NCBI RefSeq assembly: GCF_016428645.1
Contig: NZ_JAELXW010000038.1
Span: 1-64,000 of the forward strand
DNA from: Glycomyces salinus
GTDB lineage: Bacteria > Actinomycetota > Actinomycetes > Mycobacteriales > Micromonosporaceae
Reading direction: 5' to 3'
Length of the DNA: 64,000 nt
This document shows, in pieces, positions 1-7,600 of this stretch. The notes under the pieces were generated by a model, which worked only from the letters and a program-made list of their open reading frames with translations, did not search any database and was not told where the DNA came from. A program made the translations under genes and the position numbers. Position 1 is the first letter of the stretch. Each line of letters opens with the position of its first letter.

Positions 1-1
1 C

Positions 2-313
2 CTCTACCCCACCGAATGGGCCGAAACACTCAAAGCAGACTTGAACCGCGCCGCCGAACAAGCCGAAACCGACCGCGCCCGGGCCGCCGCACGCGCCGCC
101 CGAGACAAAGCACGAGCACGCTTCACCACCGAGACCACCAACAGCAGAGCAACCGCTCATGCGACCACCGGGATCCAAGCACCGGAACCGACACCCGACC
201 CCGGAGGCGAACCGGAGCCCGATTCCGTATCCCCCCGCACTGCCAGCAGTCTCGAACCGATCCCGTTCTTACTCCGCCCGTCGCGGGAGAAGCCCGCGGC
301 GGAGAGGCGATAG
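2..313 (+). CDS. C-terminal end of an unrecognised protein (5' end outside window)
   Basis: An open frame enters from the left edge and runs 103 codons to a TAG. It reads LYPTEWAETLKADL and then an Ala/Arg/Glu-rich helical stretch that could form a coiled coil. The tail is Pro/Glu-rich and probably disordered. No domain is recognisable from this fragment and I assign no function. GC content is high and fits the host, unlike the AT-richer segment on the other side of the IS. The gene points toward the IS701 element that begins 84 bases further on. Confidence 0.5.
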   Translation, partial: LYPTEWAETLKADLNRAAEQAETDRARAAARAARDKARARFTTETTNSRATAHATTGIQAPEPTPDPGGEPEPDSVSPRTASSLEPIPFLLRPSREKPAAERR

Positions 314-396
314 ACCATCGCAGCCCGACCGGGAACACCCGGCGGACCCTTCCCCGTGTCCCCGGCACCGAACACGAGCCCTGAACCGCCGGTTAG

Positions 397-427
397 TACG
401 GCGGCGGAAGTTCGTGATGTCATGACG
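397..427 (+). repeat. Left terminal inverted repeat of the IS701 element
   Basis: 31 bp matching the reverse complement of 2504-2534 at 30 of 31 positions. It is preceded by the TTAG target duplication at 393-396 and contains the TGA stop of the transposase (420-422). Confidence 0.9.
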
Positions 428-1727
428 GCTGGTGGTCGCCTCGTCGCTGGTAGTGGGATCGTCGGGCTTGTTCGTTGTGGTCGCATATCCATTCTGACCA
501 GTGGTTATGGAACTCGTCGGGGTGGACGGCCCTGGTGATCTCGCCGTAGAGGCGGGCGAGGCCGGTCAGGGTGAGACGGCTGCCGAGCGTCGCAGCGCTG
601 CGGTGAGCAATGGCGGTCGCGCAGGCGGCGAACAGGGCGAGGGTGATCCAGCGGCGGACGGAGGTCCACTTGCGCATCTGGTGCTCATCGAGCCCGAAGC
701 AGCCCTTGGCGTCCTGGAATGTGGTCTCAATCGGCCAGCGGAGCCCGGCGACGCGGATCAGCCGGGCCAGGCCGCCGGTCGCGCGCTCGGGCAGGTAGGT
801 CAGGTAGTAGGCGTACTCGTCTTTGCGGCGGTTCCAGCGGACCAGGAGTCCCCGCTCGCCTTCGGCGCCGCTCGAGTCAAGGGTGAGGTAGCCCCAGGCG
901 TACCAGCGTTGTCCGCGCGAGCCGGCCCCGGCGCTGCGAGTCGACCAGTTCCGGGTCGGAATCTCTTCGGCGAGGTAGTCGACGCGCTCGGCCTCGATCG
1001 CCGGATCGACTTGCGCCTGGTGGTCTTTGCCGACTTCGAGCACGTAGGCGATGCCTGTGGTCTCGGCGGTGCGCCGGAGCGGCTCGCTGCGCCCGTATAC
1101 CGCGTCACCGGCCAGGGCAGTCGGGACCTCGCCGGCGGCGACGCGGCGGGCCAGGATCTGCTCGGCTTGGACGAGTTTGGTGGCGAAACCGATCGAGTCC
1201 GGGACCCCGGCCTCGGCCATCCGCTCCGGGTCGCTCGTCCAGGACTCGGGCAGGTAGAGCTCGTAGTCGATCAGGAAGCGTCTCTCGGGGGTGGCCCAGG
1301 CGGCGAAGACAGTCACGGTCGCGTTCTCGATCCGGCCCGCGGTCCCGGTGTACTGGCGCTGGACGCCGACGGTGTGCTCGCCTTTCTTGAGGTCGCCGGT
1401 CTCGTCGAAGACGAGCACCCGCTCGGGGGCGCAGGCGATCTGATCCCATGCGGCTTGGGCGGCCCTGTCGCGGACGGCGTCCTCGTTCCAGGCGCCGTCG
1501 TTGAAGAAGTGCTGGAGCCGCCACGGGTCGGCATGTCCGGCGTTCTTCGCGATCGACCAGCAGTTCTTCCGGGACAGGTCGGCCTGCATCCCGGCCACGG
1601 CGTCAGCGGCCAGGCGGCGGGACTCGATCCGACCGAACAGGCCCGCGCATGAGCCCAGCAGTTCGGCGGTCACCTCACGGACTATGCTCACCGCAGCGGC
1701 TGCCGCTGTTCTGTTTTCTTGTGTCAC
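420..1727 (-). CDS. IS701 family DDE transposase
   Basis: This is a 435-residue transposase that would cut and rejoin the ends of the surrounding element. The acidic triad is readable: an Asp in VLVFDETGDLKKG, an Asp in ALAGDAVYGRSEPLR and a Glu in RWPIETTFQDAKG. These match the DDE_5/IS701 layout. The GTG start (VTQENRTAAAAAV) gives the family's usual length; the frame stays open further upstream to 1901, but that extension is Arg/Cys-rich and unlike transposases. The reading frame is intact and both inverted repeats are present, so the copy may be active. The passenger gene lies upstream on the same strand and may share its transcription. Confidence 0.88.
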   Translation of the reverse strand: MTQENRTAAAAAVSIVREVTAELLGSCAGLFGRIESRRLAADAVAGMQADLSRKNCWSIAKNAGHADPWRLQHFFNDGAWNEDAVRDRAAQAAWDQIACAPERVLVFDETGDLKKGEHTVGVQRQYTGTAGRIENATVTVFAAWATPERRFLIDYELYLPESWTSDPERMAEAGVPDSIGFATKLVQAEQILARRVAAGEVPTALAGDAVYGRSEPLRRTAETTGIAYVLEVGKDHQAQVDPAIEAERVDYLAEEIPTRNWSTRSAGAGSRGQRWYAWGYLTLDSSGAEGERGLLVRWNRRKDEYAYYLTYLPERATGGLARLIRVAGLRWPIETTFQDAKGCFGLDEHQMRKWTSVRRWITLALFAACATAIAHRSAATLGSRLTLTGLARLYGEITRAVHPDEFHNHWSEWICDHNEQARRSHYQRRGDHQPS

Positions 1728-1846
1728 AACCTGAATGGTGAACCGGCAGCCGCGCCCATATCCGCTGAATCCCTTGCGTCCCAACCGGTTGGACACGACC
1801 CCAAACTGTCGTCGAATGTCACGCAAGTGACACCCCCACATACACG

Positions 1847-2380
1847 CTATGGCGATGTTGCGACTGGACCTGCGCATGCATGGTCGCTGTCCACGAGCCA
1901 TCCGAGGAACTCGGTGAACTGCTCGAGGGCATCGTTGTCGGGAAACCAGTCGGGGGCATGCTCGCCGGGCTGACCTTCGAGGAGGCTGCCCTGGGCGTGG
2001 TAGGTCTCCTCGAATCTGAGGATGTCCCCGTAGCCATGGCAGTAGCTGTCGCCGCAGGAATCCTCCTGCATGAGGAACCTGATCAGCCGTAGGAGCCCTT
2101 CGTCATACGAGCGGGCGCCGTCGAGCGTCTCCCGCGCCGCCTCTTGGGCCCTGGCGAAAGCCGCAGCGGGCCTTGATGGCAGCGGTCGGCCGAGTTCGTT
2201 GAACAGCTGCGGAATGAGGGTGTGGATCTCTGAGCGGTCGTCTCGCCGCAGACACGCCAGGTCGATCAGCGCCGGTGACAGCATGCCCTCCGCGAGCGCC
2301 TCGGCAGCAGCCAAGGGCACATCTGCCCTCGGTTCGAAATCGTAGAGGAAATCCTCCGCAGCCCTGGCCAGCGCATCCAT
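1847..2380 (-). CDS. Passenger protein of the IS701 element, unknown function
   Basis: A 177-residue open frame on the transposase strand lies wholly inside the inverted repeats. The chosen ATG begins MDALARAAEDFLYDFEPR; the frame stays open upstream through the right inverted repeat into the interrupted host gene, but that part is read-through of IS-end DNA. The protein is acidic and mainly helical, with FARAQEAARETLDGARSYDE and a Cys-containing stretch EDSCGDSYCHGYGD. It contains no recognisable DNA-binding or catalytic motif. Location suggests an accessory or cargo gene mobilised with the transposase. Function is unknown. Confidence 0.6.
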   Translation of the reverse strand: MDALARAAEDFLYDFEPRADVPLAAAEALAEGMLSPALIDLACLRRDDRSEIHTLIPQLFNELGRPLPSRPAAAFARAQEAARETLDGARSYDEGLLRLIRFLMQEDSCGDSYCHGYGDILRFEETYHAQGSLLEGQPGEHAPDWFPDNDALEQFTEFLGWLVDSDHACAGPVATSP

Positions 2381-2503
2381 ACGGACACTATCGATGACGA
2401 CAACTGCACGGTCAAGGCAGTTCCCGCGGGCCTGGTCGTCAGTTGATCGTCGAGGATCGCCGCCACGGCATCCCTCACCAAAAGAAGCAAGGCGGCAACC
2501 AAA

Positions 2504-2534
2504 CGTCACGACATCACGAACTTCCGCCGCCGTA
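2504..2534 (-). repeat. Right terminal inverted repeat of the IS701 element
   Basis: Inverted partner of 397-427 with a single mismatch, followed by the second TTAG copy at 2535-2538. Confidence 0.9.
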
Positions 2535-2701
2535 TTAGGAACCGACCCCGACCTTCCAATTCGCTCATCATCGCCGTTTATCCAAAGCCCGATCAAATTA
2601 CCATTAAGGACTGGATCTTCGATCTCTTCAGGATGCCCGGCCGAAGTGAAACAAGCCACCATCAGGCCGAGCAAGGCAGGTAGCACCGAAAGACCGAGCA
2701 T
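2535..2701 (-). pseudogene. Last gene of the RHS tail operon, cut by the IS701 insertion
   Basis: About 55 codons survive before the IS end. If translation starts at 2701, the product begins with a hydrophobic stretch ending LLGLMVACFTSAG that resembles a lipoprotein signal with Cys at the lipobox. If it starts at 2662, the ATG overlaps the upstream stop as TGATG, like the other junctions of this operon, and there is no signal. The following residues are acidic (HPEEIEDPVLNG). Joining the frame across the IS using one TTAG gives only an Arg-rich read-through that stops about 42 codons later. The original C-terminus therefore cannot be seen, and earlier loss is possible. The function is unknown. 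Confidence 0.45.
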
Positions 2702-3138
2702 CCTGTTTCCATCAATTGCCTATGGCGAAACTCAAATCCATGAATGGTTCCGGCATACACAATAAACACGATAAGCAGAAACGGAGTCTCCCAAATTTCT
2801 CCAAGGTCAATTTCTCGCGTCATTGCAAAAACAATCGAGAATACTCCCATTAGGAAATAAGGAGCAAGCTGTATACCCAAGGCAAAATTAGGAACTTTCG
2901 GTGCAGCAATTCGAATCGCTAGGAGAGGCAACAGGACACTCAAAACCACTACCGGAACGAAAATAATCGTTGCGTATCCTACCGCCTCAAGAATCTCACT
3001 TCTACTCAGCAAGTGCCCCTCTGTGGATAGTTCTAGGACTAGAAGAACTGCGCCAAACTCGATCGTGAATACAATCGGCCAAAGCAGAAAGAATCTCACG
3101 CTGGTCCACATCAGCGAAAAGATGGATCCGGTCCTCAA
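2662..3138 (-). CDS. Four-helix membrane protein, candidate immunity protein for the orphan tip
   Basis: 158 residues with four predicted membrane segments: one around FFLLWPIVFTIEFGAVLLV, one around VGYATIIFVPVVVLSVLLP, one in the APYFLMGVFSIVFAM region and one around PFLLIVFIVYAGTI. It resembles the 165-residue protein at 3884-4381 in helix order and in the N-terminal GSIF...W stretch. I place the start at a TTG overlapping the preceding stop (TTGA), with GGTGGTGGAG just upstream. ATG at 3111 and TTG at 3189 are alternatives. Position directly after the orphan tip gene, with overlap, suggests co-translation and a protective partner role. That role is inference from the layout of polymorphic toxin loci. 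Confidence 0.65.
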   Translation of the reverse strand: MRTGSIFSLMWTSVRFFLLWPIVFTIEFGAVLLVLELSTEGHLLSRSEILEAVGYATIIFVPVVVLSVLLPLLAIRIAAPKVPNFALGIQLAPYFLMGVFSIVFAMTREIDLGEIWETPFLLIVFIVYAGTIHGFEFRHRQLMETGCSVFRCYLPCSA

Positions 3139-3884
3139 ATCTCCACCACCCAGTGTTCTGAATGATGAGTCAATGGAGACAAGCCCCAACCTGAAGGACC
3201 TGACTCATCGAGCTCAACCAGGGTGCTGGCATTGCCGAGACGATCGTACTGCGTCACAGTCATTGATGGATACGGATCTCCAGCGGAGCCAATCCAAAGG
3301 TGATCATCAGCGAACCGTATCGAAGTACTTCGATTAATAGCTGGTGGGAAATCATCACGAACCGATTGCTTTGCATCAATCGCGAACGCCCCCTGAAAGA
3401 AGTACTCGTCCGAGTGCATCATGTCATTTGAAGTCGGAGAAACACTGTTGCTCTCGAAACAGCATCCGAGCTCCAGATCACGGGCATTATGACACTGTTC
3501 CTTGGTACAACTTTGACCGACAATAACGGTAATCTGTCCAGTCTTGGTATCCCAGAATATTCTGGCTTTGGTTGTAACACCTAGCTCACTAGTATGCCCT
3601 CTTCCGTCTCCATATCCACACATCCAGTCCGAGGCCCAATCACTGCAGATGCCAATGGTTTCCGAGGCGATAAAATAGTCTATGGAAATAACCCCATAAT
3701 CATAATCATAATCATAATCATAATCATAATCACCAGGAACAATCATATCGTCATACTGTTCGGTCATGCAATGACCGCCGTCTGGAAAAAGCCACACACG
3801 CTGCCGCCCTAATATGAATGGTGCTCCAACCTCATCAACGAGGGAACCGTTGCTCCAGTCGCGCCTCACCCTGTTGAAGAACAT
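3135..3884 (-). CDS. Orphan RHS tip protein (homologue of the RHS C-terminal domain)
   Basis: 249 residues with no RHS core and no signal peptide. Most of the chain aligns by eye with the last 220 residues of the RHS protein at 4596. Shared landmarks are DDMIVPG against TDMIVPG, ARIFWDTKTGQITVI against VKIFWNTETGQVTII, a Cys cluster around ARD, INRSTSI against INRTVSI, and DPYPSM against DRYPSM. A (DY)6 tract sits where the two differ in length. The ATG overlaps the previous stop as TGATG. Orphan tips behind an RHS gene are known as recombination stores that can replace the main tip. The domain's biochemical activity is not recognisable; it is Cys-rich, which fits an extracellular disulfide-bonded module. 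Confidence 0.7.
   Translation of the reverse strand: MFFNRVRRDWSNGSLVDEVGAPFILGRQRVWLFPDGGHCMTEQYDDMIVPGDYDYDYDYDYDYGVISIDYFIASETIGICSDWASDWMCGYGDGRGHTSELGVTTKARIFWDTKTGQITVIVGQSCTKEQCHNARDLELGCCFESNSVSPTSNDMMHSDEYFFQGAFAIDAKQSVRDDFPPAINRSTSIRFADDHLWIGSAGDPYPSMTVTQYDRLGNASTLVELDESGPSGWGLSPLTHHSEHWVVEI
3695..3730. repeat. Hexanucleotide tandem repeat, six copies of CATAAT
   Basis: Six perfect CATAAT units (ATTATG on the coding strand) encode alternating Asp-Tyr in the orphan tip protein. Units of six keep the frame, so copy-number change would alter the length of the DY tract without truncating the protein. Confidence 0.9.
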
Positions 3885-4381
3885 CAACCCGGGTCGACCC
3901 TGGGTACGCCGTGGCCCCGGATAGAGCCCATTCGGTTCCTATATTGTCGCGCCATTAGGAGATGGAGAATAAAGACCACGACAAACTGAGGAACCAGCAG
4001 CAGTCCAAAAAGCATTCCCATCGTTCGGATCATAATGACGGCATACACACCCAGGCCTAGATAAGGGATGAAATGCATTCTTTTCGGAGAATTCATCTTG
4101 AATCGCCGTTCAGAGACAATAGCACATGGCAGAATCACGGTCACAATACCGACCATAAGCGCCCCACCGGCAAGATACAGAATCGGCCAGAATTCGTTCG
4201 AAAACGCCTCTCCACTCTCCTTTGGCGGAATCAATCCAATGGCAATTAGAGGCAGTGGAACGATTGCGAATTCCACGAGTGTCCAAGTCCATAGGTTCTT
4301 GAAAATCGAGCCGGAAAAGAACTTCCGAAGCGTGACAAAGCTGACATGTCCGCCGAAAAGTCTACTCTTGCGAATCACCAT
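3884..4381 (-). CDS. Four-helix membrane protein, candidate immunity protein for the RHS tip
   Basis: 165 residues. Predicted membrane segments lie around LVEFAIVPLPLIAIGLI, LYLAGGALMVGIVTVILP, FIPYLGLGVYAVIM and LLVPQFVVVFILHLLMA, followed by a basic tail. It is a paralogue of the protein at 2662-3138. The ATG at 4381 overlaps the stop of the preceding small gene as TAATG, with AGGCGGTGAG upstream as ribosome binding site. It is the first full-length membrane protein behind the RHS tip and so the best immunity candidate for it. The family is not one I can name, and protection is inferred from position only. Confidence 0.65.
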   Translation of the reverse strand: MVIRKSRLFGGHVSFVTLRKFFSGSIFKNLWTWTLVEFAIVPLPLIAIGLIPPKESGEAFSNEFWPILYLAGGALMVGIVTVILPCAIVSERRFKMNSPKRMHFIPYLGLGVYAVIMIRTMGMLFGLLLVPQFVVVFILHLLMARQYRNRMGSIRGHGVPRVDPG

Positions 4382-4602
4382 TATCTCACCGCCTTGCAAC
4401 GATCTGTGCATACAAGAAACAGATCAGCAATATTGGCGCCTACAGTCGCCAAGGCAGGAAGGATAATCAATGGCATCGCTGCAATCCCTATCCTCAGAAC
4501 GGGCCACAATAGGAAAAACTTCACTACGTTCGAAATCTCGAATTGCCTTGACCGATTTGGCGTTTTAGATTCGCCGACCACGGCTTGCTTTCGGTTTACC
4601 AT
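4381..4602 (-). CDS. Truncated paralogue of the four-helix membrane proteins
   Basis: 73 residues. The middle (KFFLLWPVLRIGIAAMPLII) resembles the first helix of the proteins at 2662 and 3884, but the chain ends after one long hydrophobic segment. Its ATG overlaps the RHS stop codon (ATGGTAA) and its TAA overlaps the next ATG. It is therefore placed for coupled translation between the RHS protein and the full-length membrane protein. It could be the remnant of the original partner gene left by cassette recombination, or a working short protein. I cannot separate these from sequence. Confidence 0.55.
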   Translation of the reverse strand: MVNRKQAVVGESKTPNRSRQFEISNVVKFFLLWPVLRIGIAAMPLIILPALATVGANIADLFLVCTDRCKAVR

Positions 4603-7600
4603 GCGCGCACTACTTGATAGTTTTGGTTGCTGGTCGGGAACAATCCCCTAGGAATCTCCAATATGCCCGCTTCCTCATCAACATTTGCAATCACATTCGG
4701 ATCCTGTCCAGACTGATACTGAACAATCGCCATCGACGGATATCTATCTCCAGAGTTGGCGACAAAGATCCCTCCATCACCGCTCTTGCTAAACCCGATA
4801 CTCACAGTACGATTGATATCCGGAATAAACGGCCCAAAGCCTGGGTGTTCGACAGAAAAGGATTCCGACGCGTTGACCTCGAACGAGAATCCACTCCATT
4901 GGTCAACGCCGCCTTCAGGACCAATTTCGGAGCACCCGACCCTAAAATAGCATCTCTGATCAGTTTCAATACTTCCGACTTCAACACTATTGTCGTCTTC
5001 ACCGCAATCGAAGCATGAGTCACGGGCGTCGTAGCAATCCCCCCAATCTGCGCAGGTGTGGTCTGAAATAATCGTGACTTGACCGGTTTCAGTGTTCCAG
5101 AATATCTTGACTTTAGTTTCTTCAGTCGGATCAGTACTCAGCCCACGTTCGTTGCCATGCAAACCTGGAGTGTCAGCGGAAATCCACATGTCGATCATGA
5201 TCGTGCCCTTTCCTCCCGGAACGATCATGTCGGTATCCGTCATCGTCGAGCAAGAACTCCCCTCGTGGAGATTCTGGCAATCCATGACGTCCTGTAGACC
5301 AGGATAGTCTTCTTCATTGGCACCGCCGCTCCCGCCATTTCCTGGCGCATTCTTTGGCCCGCCCTTTGATGGTGGCGTCGGGTCCTTAATCGCCCAATCG
5401 CCGCCTCCACCGGGACTGTCGGAGATGTTCCATTTGAGGCCGGTGGGGTCGGTGAAGGTGACCGGTGAGTTGTTGGAGTAGGCGTAGCCGTTGAGTTGTT
5501 GGGCGTCGGTCAAGTCGGCGATGGGGTCGACGGAGAGGAATCGGCCGGTGGCGGGGTTGTAGTCTCTGGCGCCGATGTGGGTGTAGCCGGTGGGGTCGAT
5601 GGTGCCGCCGACGTAGCCGACTTGGGACAGCCAGAGGGGGTCGCCGTCGGCTGCGGTCGTGGCCGTGTGGAGGTTGTTGCCGTAGGGGTCGGAGTAACGG
5701 CGGGTCACGTCGCCGGTCTGGCAGTCAAAGGCGAGAGTGCCGGTGCCGTGGTGGTCGGTCAGTTGGATTTGGGCTTGGTCACCGCTGGATTCGACCCTGG
5801 TGGCGCCGCCGGGCAGGTCGACCGTGCGGGTCGAGTCCAGGGCCCCGGTGGTCTTGTCGAGGGTGAGTTCCACACCCGCAACATACAGCGTGGCGGACTC
5901 CTCGCTGGAACGCATAACGCGGTTGCCGTCGGCGTCGTAGGAGAACTCGATGGTGCCGTTCTCGGCATCGCCGCCGACGGCGCCGGTGCTGGAGGTGGCG
6001 GCGCCTTCGGTGGTGATCGAGTCGATCTTGCCGCTGGCGTTCCAGGTCATTTCCTGGCTGAACCCGGTGGTGGAGGTGACGGCGGTGGTATTGCCGGTCG
6101 GGTCGTAGTCATAGCTGGTCGACTCGCCGGTGTCGGTGTCGGTCACCGTCTCCAGGGTGTGGGCGGTCTGGTTGCCGAAGGTGTAGTCCCAGGTGTGGTC
6201 GTCCCCGGTGCCGGTGGTGTCGTGGACGGTGAGGCTGGTGCGGTTGCCGGCGGCGTCGAAGGTGAACGACTGCCAGTATGGTGCGGCCCCGTCGGTGCCG
6301 GTGGTTTCGGGCCCGCCGGTGCAGGCGGCCGAGTCGGCGCCGGGCCCGGCGGTGGTCCAGGCTTCGGTCAGGCGCCGCAGGCCGTCGTAGGCGTAGCATT
6401 CAGCTTGGCGCTCAAGGTTCTCGGCGGTCGGGCCGTCGATGATCGAGAGGACGTTGCCGGCGTCGTCGTAGTCGTAGGAGACTTCGGACAGGCTCCCGGC
6501 TCGGTCGAACGCTTCGGTCCAGGTCTGGGTGAGTCGGTTGGCCTCGCCGTAGACCCAGGTCTGTTCGAGGGTGGTCGCGCTGGTCGGGTATTGGGCACTG
6601 GTGGGCAGGCCGTCGGGCCGGTAGGTGAGGTTGTCGGCGTAGGTGCCGTCGTTGCCGTGGACGGCGGTGATGCGGCCGAGGTCGTCTCGGTCGTAGACGA
6701 CCAGTTCGCTGTCGAGGCCGCCGACGGCTCCCCAGGTGCGGCCGCTGGTGGTGCCGTCGAGGTAGTAGTCGGTGCTGGTCCCGTAGGTCCCGGCCAGGTC
6801 TCCGGCGGCTTCGCCGTCGATGGAGACGTGCTGGCGGATGGGTTGGTAGTCCCAGTTGCGGATGTTGGTGACGCTGGTGATCTTCAGGTCGTCTTCGTAG
6901 GCGACCGAGCCGGTCTCGTAGCCGATGTAGGCGGTGTCCCAGACCCGCCGGGTCAGCTGGGTGCCGGTCTCGGGCTGGCCCTCCCACGTCTCGACCACGC
7001 GGTTGAGCTCGTCGTAGACGGTCGAGAGGGTCTGGCCGCGGGCGTCGGTGGTGGCCGTCAAGTTGCCGAGCACATCGTAGGCGTAGTCGGTGGTGCCGGT
7101 GTCGGGGTCGACCGCTTCGGTTTTGCGGCCGCGTTGGTCGTATTCGAACGACCAGGTGTTGTCGTCGAAGTCGGTGACGGTCTCGAGGTTCCCGTCCGGG
7201 GTGTAGTCGTAGGTCGTGGCCTGGAAGTCGCCGACCGGCTCGTGGCCGAGGTATCGGCGCAGTTCGGTGGTTTGGTCGCGGGCGTCGGTGTAGGTGGTCG
7301 TGGCCGTCCCGCCGTCGGGGGCGGTGACGGTCGTCTGCCCGGCCCAGTACTCGGTGCTGGTGCGCCACAATTCCTGTCCGGCCTCGGCGGTGATCGCATC
7401 GGTCGTCCGGCCCAGATCGTCGTACTCGGTGATGGTCTGAAGGTCGACTTCGCCGGAGTCGACCAGCAGCACCGTCCCCTCCGGAGCGCCGGTCGCGTAG
7501 TAGGGCTGCCGGGTCTCGGCGGTGCGGCCGAGGGCGTCGTAGAGGGTGTCGGTGATCAGCCGCCCGCCGTCGGGGCCGGTGGTCTGGGTCTGGCGGGAGC

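Larger units (their letters stand above)
397..2534. mobile_element. Complete IS701-type insertion sequence with passenger gene
   Basis: The ends are defined directly. A 31-bp inverted repeat (397-427 and 2504-2534, one mismatch) starts TACGGCGGCGGAAG, and TTAG flanks both sides (393-396 and 2535-2538). IS701 family members typically duplicate a 4-bp YTAG target, so the boundaries and family fit. The element is about 2.1 kb, longer than the usual 1.4-1.6 kb. It carries two minus-strand genes: the DDE transposase (420-1727) and a 177-residue protein of unknown function (1847-2380). The transposase stop codon lies inside the left inverted repeat. A hairpin, TGTCAC-GCAA-GTGACA, sits at 1817-1832 between the two genes. 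Confidence 0.9.

Noticed and set aside
501-1652. A 383-codon plus-strand open frame within the IS
   Set aside because: It is antisense to the DDE transposase and has no recognisable domain.
3695-3730. Short tandem repeat considered as a CRISPR remnant
   Set aside because: Units are only six bases without spacers and code in frame for Asp-Tyr.
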